Source: Erythroxylum novogranatense
Lineage: Eukaryota > Streptophyta > Magnoliopsida > Malpighiales > Erythroxylaceae
Assembly (NCBI GenBank): GCA_029891385.1
Contig: JAIWQS010000215.1
Coordinates: 248,001-312,000 of the forward strand
Length of the DNA stretch: 64,000 bases
Reading direction: 5' to 3'
Under the pieces are notes generated by a model. The model had not been told where the DNA came from. It ran no database searches and worked only from the letters and a program-made list of their open reading frames with translations. This document shows, piece after piece, positions 1 through 12,999 of this stretch. Each line of letters opens with the position of its first letter. The stretch's first letter is position 1. The translations under genes and the position numbers were made by a program.

Positions 1-1690
1 TTAATGACCATAATCACTATCGAATTTAATTAAGACACTTTACTCTTCGGCAATACATTAAACTCCTTATACCCATAATTAATCCATATAACTCTTTCAA
101 TATCGAATGTCTCCAATGAGGAACAATTTTCTTATAATTTTCTCTGTTTCATCATAACATATTCGACACATATTCCTTTACCCTAATTTCTCCACATAAC
201 CCAATTTATTTGCAATAGATCACTCCGGGGTTGAATAAACATTCATTATATCAATCTCGCACTTTCGTAACATAATTACACAAACTATTCATGAACCAAT
301 ATTCCTCTCATATTCGCGATTAATATTTCCTCGATACTCATTAATTCTCTTACATAATCGAGTCATTTCATTAACGTAATACACACTTTTCAAGAAGATA
401 CTCTATCTCTTACGCTTGAATCTCTGCTAGAATTCGGACTCCAAAATTTACTTGTACTCCATTTCAAATTTATCTCTTCGATGGTTACTATCAAATCAAA
501 GCGTCAGATCCACTAAACCTTGTCAATCATTAATACTATTCATAAAAACTCTATCAATCAACTATTTTTCATCACAATAAATCAGTCACTCCTGATACTT
601 CACGAAGATCAATCTCTGAAGGGCATTTAAACAATTTCATTTCCTCTAGTATCTTGACATACACTACCATAATCATCACATCTTATCTGACAATATATTC
701 ACATCAATTTACCCATTAATAGCTCACACTGCTAAGAACACCTTAATCTCATTTAATTCTTGATAACCTTTCTCTTTTTGGCACCAGTTCTCGATCATGG
801 GGACCTTACTATATTCATGTCCTTCTTTTTATTCCCTCAAGCTCATTACCTATGCTATCATCATTAATAGTCTCATTTCTTTCTCAATTGATCAATATAA
901 ACATTCTCATGCCTTACTCTAACGCATCTTGGGTTTGGGGCTACAGGAACTATGATCAGAACTTATTTAATATATCGTCGATTTCTTCCTATATCATATT
1001 CACGCACATTACCCGCTTATGCTTAATAATTTCACCCATGATGGTGATCCCACTATCAGGTGTACGTTCATGTAGGCGAATCAACTGAACCTTAACAACT
1101 TTTTCATCTATCACTTTCATTGCCTTTCATTTCACTCTTTTCATTATTGCATTATACTCAGGTATTTTCAGACTTAAATCAATCTCATAGATGTACAATC
1201 ATTCCTAATTTCCTACTACATAATTTGACTCAAAGTCATATATCATTATTCATAACTCTCATCACAGTACTCAAACCCAATAGTAACTTCTCAAGATCAT
1301 AGAACATTTTATTTTCATCCACTTTATACGCTTCATTTTCCTCTATCAATCCACAACTATAACCTGATTTCTATTTCACATTCAAGGATATACCCAATAT
1401 AATTCTAATATTGTATTTCATAATATAACCACCAATACCAGTGCGCTAAATCTTCATTAGTCAAATCGAATTATACACTTTTTTCGATTCCTCGATATCC
1501 ACAATTTCCCTTTATCACATTCTAACACATTCTCATTTCCTCACTATTTCTAACCGCTTAAATGACTGAGACCTACTCATGCATGTAACTCATATACTAG
1601 ACTGGGGATCAGTTGTCATTGTCTGTCGTGACATGACTGCATGTACTTGACACATTTTTCTCAGAATGCCCATGTAAGATTGTACTTCTG
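1..1690 (-). mobile_element. Internal region of a minus-strand gypsy-type element (partial, non-coding as seen)
   Basis: This lies downstream (on the minus strand) of the primer-binding site at 1691-1703, so it should be the start of the element's internal region, running off the left edge. The + strand is strikingly poor in G. No gag, protease or other domain could be recognised in any frame, and the longest open stretches are short. It may be a long leader, a non-autonomous (LARD-like) element, or badly decayed gag. The position is inferred from the PBS and LTR, not from homology. Confidence 0.5.
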
Positions 1691-1703
1691 GGCTCTGATA
1701 CCA
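1691..1703 (-). other. Primer-binding site (initiator tRNA-Met type)
   Basis: The minus strand reads TGGTATCAGAGCC, the standard plant PBS complementary to the 3' end of initiator tRNA-Met. It starts four bases after the end of the LTR at 1708, the expected position for priming minus-strand DNA synthesis. Confidence 0.85.
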
Positions 1704-2375
1704 TAAATATAACGTCCCACTCCCGCAAGACCCGAACCCGATATTGATGGTGATATCCGAGCCTGTGCCTCACAAGGGTAACACGCTAGAGCAGTCAAAA
1801 CAGTTCAAAAACTCGGTAATGCATTTTTATTTTTGAAAACAATTGAGTGCGCGCAAATCAGAAAATAAGTTGGGCCCACGACACTAACATATTTCAATCA
1901 AAACACTATTTCAAAATCAATTTACAATTATAACAATATCCAATGGGGCCCTAAACAAGATAAAGTACTATTCTCATGGAGTTTGCGAGTTACAAGTTTA
2001 CAATAATACCGAATAACTCAAATGCGATGTGAAACCGATCCCGACCTCAAACTCTAACTCTCTTGCAAGAATCATACTCCGCTGGTCTAACGAGGTACTC
2101 TTCAATCCCCGAAAAATAATTGCAATGTTAGGTGAGTTTATTTAACTCAATGAGAAACCATCATCGATGGTTCGCTCAATTCATGCATATTCACACAATT
2201 CACGAGATCACGTATATCACTTTCAGAGATGTCACACTATCCACAATTAATCATTTATATATGCAATGCATATGTGACATCGCCCGCTTTATTACGGTGT
2301 TGTGACGGCGCTATCGGTGATCAAGAATCGATGCGTCTAGGAGGAGGAGAGCCCCTGGTATGCACTAACTCCCTC

Positions 2376-2443
2376 GAGCTCGAGGCTCGGTTCATAATAG
2401 TGTTCGTGGGCTTAAAGCCCTAATACTGATGAGCCGATGGCTC
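2376..2443. repeat. Array of three 13-nt dyads (GRGCY-N3-RGCYC type)
   Basis: Three 13-mers lie at 2376-2388 (GAGCTCGAGGCTC), 2408-2420 (GGGCTTAAAGCCC) and 2431-2443 (GAGCCGATGGCTC). Each is two five-base arms around three bases. The arms differ between copies but stay complementary or nearly so. Arrays of the same type lie at corresponding places in the LTRs at 15776-19091, 23644-26897 and 60973-63607. Their function is unknown. Confidence 0.6.
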
Positions 2444-3429
2444 TAACGTTCGCCTCCTCCACAATTGTCATTATCTCGATCATGCTCTTATGCATGAATG
2501 CATATGCTCCAATTTCCATTTACTGATCATTTACATTTTAGTAACCAATTTCGTTTCCTCGACCTTCGGTCCGTATTTCAATCATATGCATTTACCAGCT
2601 TATTGCATTGATGCATTCGCAATCATTTACACATTATCACTTCAATATCACGTTAATATTTGGACACCCATGGTCCAAATAAATCAAAATCAACACATAT
2701 ATCCATCCTTAACTCCACATGGCATTAATGCGAAATATTAAACACACATAGATCGAGAAACCAACTAGGTTACTCACGAACTTCCGAGCTACCCGCTCGA
2801 AGTCTCAAAGAATGCCCGTGCAATGTCGGTCCATCGGAGCCTCTATAACAATCAAATAAGTCTCAATTACTAAAATGCACAATCAAAACAATTTAATAAT
2901 GCACATGTCTTAAATAGAAATGTACTATGCCTATTCATGACTTTTCCAAGCTATTTCCCATTTCCACTTTCGATGTCACAGACTAACCTTTTACTCAATC
3001 GCTCGACAAGGCCTAATTTCAATTCGATAACATACCGTAGAACTCACCAATTTCGTTTATACCAATTAGTTCCATTTGCCAATCCATGTACACTAGACTA
3101 ATCTCACAAGATCTCAAAACCAATTTTCATTTTGAACTAGATCAAATTCACTTATTAAAAACTCCAATAGCATCAAATTCACATTCATAAATTTCGCAAT
3201 TATAACCCCTTTGCCATGAAACTATCCTTAGGCTGCAATACAATCACATTCTTAACTTTCTTTCACTAAAAGAGATCTCAAAAATCCAAATTCAACTCTC
3301 ATTCTTTTCCTCAATTGTAGACCTCGTTCTCTAGATTATAACGAATCAAACATCACCTCAATTGGAGGTCTACACAATTAGTTATGCCCCAAAAACCAAA
3401 TTAAAACAGTTCAAAAATCTGGTCCTCGC

Positions 3430-3650
3430 CATGACGATGCGAGACGTCAAGGACGTCCGAGTCGCTTCCCGACGTGAAACAACGCTCGCCGCGGCGAACA
3501 CTTCCTTTGGGCTCGCCGCGATGTGTGGGAGGGAGCTCGTCGCGGCGTCAATATTTCACGCTCGTCGCGACGTCCCACTTTGCTCGTTGCGGCGTCTAAG
3601 CGTTTCCTCGTCGCGACGTCTAAACATTTCCTCGTCGTGACGTGCGGCCC
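3430..3650. repeat. CpG-rich palindromic motif array in LTR
   Basis: Repeats built on CTCGTCGCGACGTC and TCGCCGCGGCGA occur at least seven times, roughly every 25-35 bp. They are far more GC-rich than the surrounding LTR. The overlapping open frames on both strands (within 3362-3762) follow from this repeat and are not genes. The array sits just downstream of the leader on the minus strand. Confidence 0.7.
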
Positions 3651-4588
3651 TAGTTCGTCTTCTCCGATTTCCTTTTTCCTCTTTCTCTCTCTAAAACTAG
3701 TATTAAACACCCTTAACTTCCCCATCTTTCTCAAAAATCAACATATGAATGTATTTTACTAATAAATAAACAACATTGGAGCCAAAATCACTTACCAATC
3801 AAGCTTGATCCTTAAATCTTCGAAATCTCCTCCAACCCTATCCTCCACGATTTAGCTTCCAAACCTTCACAATCAACCTCTTCCTTTATGGATCATGCAA
3901 GACTTTGCACAAGGAGTAGTAAACAAACAAGAATCGGGGAAGGAGGAAACAAAATCACAAGGAAGAAGGAGGAAGATCAACGTCGAGCCCTAAGAAATGA
4001 AACCTCCATTTCTTCTCCTCTTTTAACCTTAAGTATTTAAAGGTTAATCACTAAGTCTTTTGCCTCTTTTCCTCATAAGGCATGTAAATCTATTACTCTT
4101 TTCATGGTCATTTCATTCAATTTGTCTCCAAATTTCAATGGCTCGACAAATTAAATTCTTAGAATCATATTTCTAAATTTCTATAGCTATTTACCGCTTA
4201 TTCTTATACTATGCAAATAATTTGTCCAACACTCGGAAAGTTTCCGATCCGGACTTTTTCCTCTCAATTTCCGTAAAGATTTCCTCAAGTTCATTGTCAA
4301 CTGGTGATCACTCTAGTACATTTCAACTCAATATTCAAACTCGATTATTCCAAAATTCCGAACAAATCATAATTAAATCTAATTCTCTCACAAGTCACAA
4401 TTCATATCATATTCAAAATCAAACGTCGGGAAAATGTCATGAATGCATGTACCTATACGTGCATGTGCCAAATGAATCAATCCTCTACAATTAGAGGCCA
4501 AATGAATGTTCAGTCGATATTATGCGGTAAAATCCTATCCCGTCCCAATTTACCAATATAACCTTCCCATCGGTGATGGGATGTTACA

Positions 4589-5555
4589 ACGTTGACCCGT
4601 GAAAAGGCTTCTACCGCCTGCCCGCTAGTGGCACGAAGCTCCCCACAAGGACTCCCTCAAGAAACTACGACTACACAGGACCATTTCGATGGGAATGTGT
4701 AGTGCGTCATGAACCCGGACTAACCCAAACCTTTATGCTATGCTTATGTGTTTATGATTTGTTATCATGTTTCATGCATTCATGTTTTGAATTCTACTCA
4801 TGAATTGTGATAAACCAAGCATTTCGAGTTGATGACTCTCACATGCTCAATTACTATGATTTCAAAGTGTACCACGACAATGAGTTATCTTTTAAATAGT
4901 TTTGCTTATTTCTGTATTATAAATGTGTTCCCACGAGCTTTATAGCTCACCCCCTTTACCCTCCCCATTCAGGTGATGAGCAAGAGACCGAGTAAGTCAA
5001 GAGTTATGGCATCACTCCAATTTGACTTATTTATGTATTTTCAAGTTGTACTTTTAGAAGTCAAGGCTTTAGTTACATTTCAAGTTTTATTGGGTCAAGT
5101 GTATTTTGTATTTTGGCTCTTGAACTCAAGGGATGTAATTTGGTTTAAAATGTTGTTAAAGCTTTGTAAAACTCATCTTTTGGATATTAACAAGATATGG
5201 ATATTTTGTTTAAAATCTTCGCATTGAGTCATTTAGAAGTTTGTTTGAGTGTATGTTGTTAAGTTTTGGGATGGGTTGATTTAATAAAATGAGAGAAAGT
5301 TTCGTGTTTATTCACTGGTCGAAGGAGGCGGTATGCATGACGAGGCTATCTGCTTTCGTCATGACGAAGCTGCATGAAGGGTTCATCATGGCGAGAGTCG
5401 CTTTGTCAGCCGCTGGCGAGGACCTTTCGCTCGCCGCATGAGGCCTTATTGCTTTCGCCGCAAGATGGTGGCGGAGAGGGTTCACTGCGGCGATGCCCCC
5501 TTGTGTTTCCGAGGGAGTCCTTCCTTCTTTTAATTTATATGTTTCAACTCCAAGG
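4589..5555 (+). mobile_element. Fragment of another gypsy LTR family, + orientation
   Basis: 4601-4706 is about three-quarters identical to the reverse complement of 5776-5670, so two copies of one LTR family face each other here. The fragment carries a block near 4948 ending in AGCTCACCCCC that resembles the end modules of gypsy LTRs, a dyad GAGCTTTATAGCTC (4935-4948), and a CpG-rich block at 5330-5500 including the perfect palindrome TTCGTCATGACGAA (5355-5368). No coding sequence was seen. Boundaries are approximate, and the left side is cut by the LTR ending at 4588. Confidence 0.4.
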
Positions 5556-8500
5556 CCTCCCCTCACGCATCAAGCACCACGCTTTCATGTCCGATGTTGG
5601 GCTCCGGCAACGGGGTCCAACATACACATTCCTGCATAGTGATCCTGTGTAGCCGTAAAAAAAACACACTACACCTTCTCGCATAGCGGTCCAGTGTAGT
5701 CGTGAACTTATGGGAGTCCTTAACGGAGCTCCAATGTCACTAGTGGGCAGGCGGGAGAAGCCTTTGACAACTGCACTTGACAATCTTATGGGACCTAACC
5801 CCCACATAACAGACATTTCACACTTGAAAACAGATTTGCCCAAAGGCACCTTTCCAAAATCGAGTTTTCATGTCATGTCATATTTAACACAATGTCATTC
5901 AAAATTTCAACCGAAATTCACATATCAATCAAATATTCACCAAGTCAATCCAATTCACATAACATATTCTCAAACATCCAAAGAATGAAACCATTATAGA
6001 AATTAGCAAATCATTCAAAAACAATGAATGTAACAATTGAATCATTTTATTAAATCGTCCGAGACAATTGTAGCAATTTATCCAATCATTCGAAAACAAT
6101 GAATTTAACAATTATAGCAATTTCTTAAATCATTCCAATATCAATGAATTTAATCATTTGAAAACAATAATTTAAAAGCAATTTGTTTTCTTGATTTTTC
6201 AAAAACACAGACATAGCTTATAATTCAAGTTATAAACATGGTACCCACCTCATTTCCATGCTAAATTTTTTGTCCAAAGATTCTTCTCTAATTTCCTTCA
6301 TCCCTTCATCACTTGCAAAAATCCCTTAATCTTCTCTAAATTCGAAATTTCTTGGCTCTTATTGGAGCTCTCATCTTCTTCCATCTTTTTCCTTCATGAA
6401 TAAGCATCAAAATCTCTCTTAAAATCTTAGAAAAATCAAACCCTAACCTTTCTTTCTTCTTTCTCCTTTCTCCATCCGAAGCTCCCTTCTTCTTTCTTTT
6501 CTTTCCTTCTTTCCTTCCTAATTTTTGTGCTTCTCTTCTTCTTATACGATAACCCACTCTTCTTATTTACAAAAGTGCCATTAATGAGTGAGAAATGATC
6601 TTATGCCCTTACATATAAGCCTTATAACTTAAAACCTTAAGTAGTCTTCCAATTTTGCCCCTCATGCATCTTTAACACCTTAATTCAATTTAATCCAATC
6701 AGCCTATGCCATATGATCTTACTCAAATTAATATGCTAATTATTCACATTCACATGCTAATTAAGTCCTCAAAATCATAAATTAAATCAAAGTCTCAAAA
6801 TATCATTAAATCATGATTAACTTAGGACATTTTTCTAATCATCAAATTGAAGGAATTTGCTAAAACTTCCTTCTATAGAAACGTTCCTCATTGTCTCAAT
6901 TTCATAATGACATCAAAATCATTTAATTTGGTTCACTACTCCAAAAGTTATACTCCAAACATTTCGGACTATTCTTATGCTAAAACATTTTCCTGCGATT
7001 TATTTCCATCCAAAAATTGAAATTCTTAGGAACTGAATTGAAACTCAAATTCTTCAGAACATGTGTAGCACTGTTTCTCTAGTTTAATCCAAATAAGGAA
7101 TCACCTCATTTGGATGACTAGAGCAAAAGTTATGGCCAAAATACTTTCAGCTCTTACTAATCCAAGACTGAACATTAAACCCAACTTCAATTTAGAAATT
7201 TAAGGTCCTAGAGTCTAAATTAAAATTCAGTCCCTTCAGATAATTTGTAATTTCATGTCTCTAGTTTATTTTGCAACAAGAATCAATTCAATTGGATCTC
7301 CACAGACCAAGAATTTACCAAAATACTGAACCATGTTCATAAAATTATCCAACTCATTTTGATTAAATCAATCTCTTTCAATTTAATCTAAAAAATCCAC
7401 AATTTTCCATGGAGAGATAGAGGGATGTCTTAGGAATCTAATTCTTTAAAAATCAAGTCAATCGGAGGTCGAACGAAGAAGTTATGATAAAAAGATCAGA
7501 GTATGTTTAGAAAATTTCCTTCCTTGGACAATTTAGGAAGTCGCGATCGTGCACATGCACGACCGTGATATCCAGATGGATCAACGGAGTCGCGATCGAC
7601 ATTCTGGTGGTCCTGCAAAGTCGCGATCGTGCGCATGCACAATCGTGACATTCGGGTGGACCTGCGCTCTTTCTTCTTCACTGACAACCCCACTTCTAAA
7701 CCCCATAACTTTTGATTCAGAACTCCAAATTTTACAAATTTTGTATCAATGGAAAGCTAAAAGAAAGCTCTACAACTTTTATGAGAACTCAAAGACCAAG
7801 TTCATCTATAAAGGGTTCAAAATCCTAATCAAAGTTTCTGTCCAATTCTGTCCTCCTAAAACAGCAACACAACGTCCATAAATCATAACTTCCTATTCCA
7901 TAATCCAAAATTTCCATACTTTACATCAATGGAAAGATAAAAACATAACCTAAAACTTTCATAAAGCACTTAAAGGCAATTTCAACCTCTAAATAGGTCA
8001 ATTTTTTAATCAAAGTTTATGCCAGAAATTTGTCATCCTAAAATAACATCCAAACTTCCAAATTTCATATCTTCCAATTCCACAACCAAAAATAACATAT
8101 TATACATCATTGTAAAGCTATGCAATTTCTCTATAACTTTCATGTAGACCACTTACTCCAATTCAAATCACATCAGTACAAAATTTTCCTCAAACCACAA
8201 TACACACAAACTTACCCTTAACAGCATTTTTAAAAACAAAGCAAAATAACCTTAACTTCGAAAGATCATAACTTTCAATCCCGATATCGAAAAATATCAT
8301 ACTTGATGGCGATAGAAAGATCTCAACAGAAGCTACAAGTTTCATGAAGATCATTTTATCAAAATTTTGCCTAAATCAAGCCAGCAAAATTCACAAAGTT
8401 TCAGATCAAAAACTCACTTTCTGCTACTATTCATCCTCAAAATTTCAGATTTTCAATTCTCCAAAATCTAACACTTCTACTATTCATTTCTTGCTTTTCA

Positions 8501-8768
8501 ATTCCATTTAAAACAAATCATTCACTATCAATTCTGTTTAAACTTAGAATACCATTTTAGTCCATAATCAAACATAAACATCAATAACAAAAGCATATAC
8601 ACATATACACTCTCATCCTCAACTTGCTAAATTCACCTACCTTAATCTCATATATCAAGTAACATTCTTAAATTCTCTTTTTCTTTGCACATGAATAATT
8701 CACCACAAATTCCTCATTTAATGTCAATTTATACTTCAAATTTTCAATAAAATTCAGGGTCCAACACA
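5556..8768 (-). mobile_element. LTR-derived block, minus orientation, with repeated phrases
   Basis: Minus-strand features include a leader-like purine-rich stretch (6560-6270), a TATA/U3-like stretch (6560-6700), and many diverged repeats of about 90-110 bp from 6880 to 8700 that share wording such as a CATAACTTT run followed by a GGAAAGCTAAAA-like run. The same phrases occur on the opposite strand in the Tekay LTR at 16,740-17,100, which fixes the orientation. A CpG-rich dyad cluster built on GTCGCGATCGTGC lies at 7540-7670. It may be one LTR or two joined pieces. The minus strand at 8768 begins TGTTGGACCC, a possible LTR start. No gene was seen. Confidence 0.4.
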
Positions 8769-9436
8769 CACTCAGTCACAATAAAGTAATAAATAGAAAG
8801 TGGGTCTCGATTGCACTATAAATAATAAATATGAGTGATTAAATTGTATTAAATGTGAAGTGAGAAATGTGTAATGATATGAATTATGGGTACATGATTG
8901 GGTGAGCAATCAATGATAGTCACTCATTAAGTTCGCAAAACTTACCCAAAATTTGCAAATATTTTTCAGGACTCAGAAGAATACCCCGTTAGGCAAACGG
9001 GAGTGTACTTACTACATGCAAAGGAAAGATAGAGGTCGGGATCAATTCACGTCTGCATTAGTATTTTTCTATTTTTGTATAAATTTGTAATCCGCGATTT
9101 CTGTAAAATAATGTATTACGAAATTTTTGTATAATGTGTATACAAAGGTTTTTATGGTGAAATATAAAAACATTATGACTAAAGTATTTTGTATTTATAA
9201 TGGGAACCAATTAGCTATTGAAATTCTATTGATTGTATTGTGTTGATTGAAAATGTTTATGAATGAAAGTGAGCCTGAATTGATTATTATTTCTGCATAT
9301 GTTTGTTGTTGTTTCAAAAAAAAATTTATACCGATTTTTAAATGATTGAGTGTTCCAACATGTCACCCTTACGGGATACAGACTCTAATATCATCCAAAA
9401 TGTTGAGCACGTGTCTTGCAGGAGTGGAGTGTTACA
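8769..9436 (+). mobile_element. 3' part of a gypsy LTR, + orientation
   Basis: 8800-9436 is homologous to the reverse complement of 61610-60973: both have the ACCCAAAATTTGCAAATATTT block, the CCCGTTAGG-like block and a GGTCGGGATCAATTC-like block. It ends ...GGAGTGTTACA at 9436, the expected LTR terminus. The 5' part of this LTR is missing, and what follows is LINE sequence, so it is a truncated or solo LTR piece. Confidence 0.55.
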
Positions 9437-9990
9437 TTCATATGCTGCCCCCTTCATCACGATACTTTCTACTGGTATAACATGCCTACCCTTCTCCTCT
9501 CAAATAAACAAATCAGGGACTTGTTATGGGTGGGGAGACCTTGAGTGGGATGGCACCGAATCATCTAACACAAGATTATATCCCAAAAACTTCCTTTCTT
9601 TTGTGGCTCACTATACAAAATTGATTAAATACAGGCGATCAACTTAGTTACTTAAACATCAATACACGGTGTCCTTTCTACTTAACTCAGGAAGAAACAC
9701 GAGATCATTTATTCTTCGTGTGCGAGGTGCCTCATCAGGTTTGGAAAGTAACATATCCAAGTTGTCAATGGTCTAATTGTTTTACTACTTTCTTCAGTGC
9801 AATCCAATGATTAGCTACTCAAAGAACTCCCCTACAATTTCCCCATATCACAATTGTGAGTATGTGTGTTCAGATAATATGGAAAGAACGAAATGTCAGG
9901 AGGTTTGAACTCAAGTCCAAATATATAAATATACTCACCTATGAAAACTCTTGATAGCATCAAAGAGCTTGATTTTTAAATTGAATACTC
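9437..9990 (+). pseudogene. LINE ORF2 fragment (zinc-binding region after reverse transcriptase)
   Basis: Frames around 9600-9930 encode a relic of the zf-RVT domain at the end of plant L1 ORF2. It includes a CPFYLTQEETRDHLFFVC segment with the paired cysteines, followed by VPHQVWK, and later IWKERNVRRF near 9880-9910. The frame is interrupted. Only this C-terminal part is present, between an LTR end on the left and the next LINE on the right. It differs from the LINE that follows, which has its own zf-RVT region near 15,040-15,190. Confidence 0.6.
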
Positions 9991-10072
9991 AACAGTTTCA
10001 ACCTGTATTCACTTTTATGTTCTGAATAGTTCAATCAATCTAGTACCCATTACTTCTTAGTGCCACCCAGAC

Positions 10073-11854
10073 ATGCCTGACCTTCCCATCACTGATCAAG
10101 ATGGCAGGACATTGAAAAAAGGCCGAATCAGGGAACGGGAGGAAGACCCTCCACCCCCTTCACCTCCATCTTTTCCAGATATTCCTAACTACAGGGCTGC
10201 AGTCACCGGTCAATTACCCACCTCGGAGAAAGCTTTGGATTGGCCTACGGAAGCCCCGATTGAACTTGAAGATGGCGACATCACTCTGGTTTCTGGACCC
10301 TTTGGCCCGGGACTTGAACTCTCAAATGCGTTCAAGGGATGCCTTGATAAGAAATGGGCACAAGCAATTATTGTCAAACTCATAGGCAGACGCATTGGGT
10401 ACACTGTTAAAAACCAAACTCACCTCGTTATGGACGTTGTCTAGACCAATGAAGCTCATCGACTTGGACAACGATTTCTTTCTGGTCAACTTTAAGAATG
10501 CTGACGATTACCTCCACGCTCTAACCCAAGGCCCCTGGATCCTCCTTGGTCACGCTCTCTCTGTTCAACCGTGGCACCCCTCTTTCTGCCCCTCCGCTGG
10601 CAAAGTCTCCCATGTAGTTGCTTGGGTCCGATTCCTAGAATTACCCGTGGCTCGCTATCATCCCTCCATCCTCACTGCGCTTAGCGACCTCGTTGGCCGC
10701 ACCGTGAAGATTGACTCCAATACCCAGCACTCTCAGAGGGGGAAGTTTGCTCGCGTCACAGTGGACATTGATATTAGCCAACCCCTGCGTTCTATAGTGG
10801 AGATTGACGGGGAACGCATCAAAGTTGCATATGAGGGTCTCCCCACCATCTGTTTCTCCTATTTGGCGTGTAGGGGCCGCAGGGCGAAGATCGCCCTTCC
10901 TTCTGCGGTGCAGTGCCACCGACCGACGACTCCCAGACCGACCCTCGCCGTCTAGCTCCACGGACGTTCCTTCTTCTGGCCACACCACCGTCACCGCCCA
11001 AGAACCCCCATCTGCGACTTACAGACCTTGGCTCCAAGTCCAAAGACGGGGCCGCCGTCACTCCTCTGAGACAACGTTGCCAAGACAAGACAATACCGCA
11101 CTCCACTCGACTAAACCTCCTCGAGGCTCCCACTTCCAGCTCCTGACACCAACGGACACCAACGCCTCCCACACGTTGGCGCCTGTCCCTCCTCGTGCCC
11201 CTCAGCCCGCAGCCGAAGCTTCCAGATTCACCTTCGCGTCTTCCTCCATTTTGAAACCGTTTTATCCTCCTACCCATAGCCAACGTCAATCCGGCCTCTC
11301 CTCCCGCGGACCTGCCCCGGCCCATTCCAAGGCCCAAGTCTCCAAAGTCTAAGACAGGCCCAGTTCCTCGTCTGCAGCCCAACCCCTTCCTCCATCCGTT
11401 GGGCCAGCTTCCCAGCCCTCTCCTGGGTCAGCCTCCCCCAGCCCACCTGACTCTTTCCTCTGGGCGGACTCCCACCTCCTCCCTCTGCCCACCGCCAACC
11501 CCATCATCTTTCACCCCACCCACAGCCATTACTCAACCACCGTCGACCGTCCACCCCTTTCATCAAGCTGTCCAATTAAAGTCCCATCACGACTTGGTAA
11601 TCCATGACCCTGCGTTGGTTCCTACTTTGAATAATTCTTCTCTTGCAGGGGCTATGGACGAAGATACTCCGGCTACGGATCCCCAGTCGCCATTCCTCCA
11701 TCCTCCCTCTGAACCGCTGGATACGACTTTAGTTCCAGCCTTGGACAGTACGGATATGAACGTTCAAGTGTCCCAGCTGGCTGAGCATTGTTCCCCCACG
11801 ACATGTCCTCCATCTGAGGACAACCTCGTTGGCTCTGTTTCAACACGAGACTAG
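10073..11854 (+). pseudogene. LINE ORF1 (DUF4283 / zinc-knuckle nucleic-acid-binding protein), frameshifted
   Basis: The ORF1 product of plant L1 elements binds the element RNA. It starts at the ATG at 10073 (MPDLPITDQDG). A frame change around 10,430 leads into a clear DUF4283 segment (about 10,450-10,850: FFLVNF, GPWILLGHALSVQPWHPSF, VAWVRFLELPV). A degraded CCHC zinc knuckle follows near 10,850-10,900, split by another shift. The rest (10,913-11,854) is a proline- and serine-rich tail spread over three frames, as is common in this family. ORF2 starts 37 bp after the final stop. Confidence 0.75.
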
Positions 11855-11890
11855 GTTCAGTCTCCTCCTTTCTCTCTTTTAATATTATTT

Positions 11891-12830
11891 ATGTCTATTT
11901 TTATCTGGAATTGCCAAGGGGTCGGTGGTAAGAATTTCAAGCCGATCCTCATGAACTATATTCGTATCCATAACCCTATGCTGGTGGTTCTTCTTGAAAC
12001 CCGAATAAGTGGGGATAGGGCACGGAGGGTTGTCCAATCTTTTGGGTTCCACCATTCTTATAGAGTTAAAGTTAATGGTTTCTCGGGTGGTATCTGGCTC
12101 TTTTGGAAGCCGTCTATAACCCTCACGATCAAGCTGGCTCATCGCCAATTTATTCATGCGTCTATCACTTAGAATCATATTTCTTTTGATTTCACCGTCA
12201 TTTACGCCAGCCCTACCTATTCCCTTCAACCAATCCTCTGGCATCATTTGCGTAAGCTGGACAGTATCACTTCCCAGTCTTGGCTCATAGGGGGCGATTT
12301 TAATGCCAAGCTAGATTCTACCGATCGTCGTGGCGGTGCTCGTTCTCACCCGGTTGTTAATCCTCACTTTCGGGACTGCGTGCATGGCTGCTAACTCCAC
12401 GACCTTGGTTACATTGGGCCCAAATTTACTTCACGTCGTGGTCAGACTCTTGCTCGTCTTGACCGGGTTTTATGTTCCAACTCTTAGCTTCTACATTATC
12501 CTTCTACTAACGTGACTCACCTGCCTTTTCTAAAGTCTGATCATCAACCCCTGTTAGTTTCCATTACCCCTCCTGTGTTCCCTACCAATACCCCGCATCC
12601 TTTCCAGTTCCAGTCGGCTTGGCTGACACACGAGGACTTCCCCTCTACCGTTGTAGCTCACTGGAACCCGCACTCCCCCTCTTTTTGTGGGGCGCTCCGA
12701 AACCTGGCCCTTTCTCTCCATTCCTAGAATCGCTCGACTTTTGGCAACATTTTTGGGCACAAAACGTGACTCTAACACGTCGGCAGGCGGCTGGCAGCTC
12801 TTTGGAGGACAACGATTCGGATTAAGCCCA
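11891..12830 (+). pseudogene. LINE ORF2, apurinic/apyrimidinic-type endonuclease domain
   Basis: This domain nicks target DNA to start target-primed reverse transcription. ORF2 opens at ATG 11891 with MSIFIWNCQGVGG, the usual WNCQG start. Later pieces show an ETRISG-like motif (~11,997), LIGGDFNAKLDS (~12,287), a TSRRGQ segment and LDRVLCS (~12,450), and KSDHQPLLV (~12,533). These match the N, E, GDFN, LDR and SDH motifs of the family. An in-frame stop at about 12,170 and a frameshift near 12,390 break it. Confidence 0.8.
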
Positions 12831-12999
12831 TGACTCGACCAACTTCTGAGATCCGAACTGGAACATGTCCTATACCAAGAAGAGCTTTACTGGCACCAAA
12901 AATCTAGATGCTAGTGGATCCGTCACGGTGACCGTAATACCAAGTACTTCCACGCCGTTGCCACTGCCAAACGTCGCAAACTCACATAGCCTCCCTTAC

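Larger units (their letters stand above)
1708..4588 (-). repeat. Large gypsy LTR (5' LTR of a minus-strand element, ~2.9 kb)
   Basis: On the minus strand it begins TGTAACATCCCATC at 4588 and ends just before the PBS. Its module order matches the Tekay LTR at 15776-19091: a TATA-like, C/T-rich leader near 4040-3970, a GGTAAGTG splice-donor-like block near 3795, a CpG-rich dyad array (3430-3650), the block GTGAGTAACCTAGTTGGTT (2777-2759), a GAGC/GCTC dyad array (2376-2443), and a block around 2070-2190 with the sequence CATCGATGATGG. Sequence identity to that LTR is low, so it is a separate family of the same lineage. The partner LTR lies outside the window. Confidence 0.75.

Noticed and set aside
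3362..3762. Overlapping open frames on both strands rich in Arg and Ser
   Set aside because: They follow the CpG-rich repeat in an LTR and match no family.
5312..5988. Several overlapping frames of 84-101 residues on both strands
   Set aside because: They lie in LTR-derived sequence with CpG-rich motifs and inverted repeats; no domain is visible and none is favoured over its antisense partner.
9342..9647. Open frame of 101 residues
   Set aside because: It starts inside an LTR end and runs into the LINE fragment at 9437, so it is a chance fusion of two elements.
10819..11382. Long minus-strand open frame of 187 residues opposite LINE ORF1
   Set aside because: It is the shadow of the GC-rich ORF1 tail; the + strand has the DUF4283 and LINE order.
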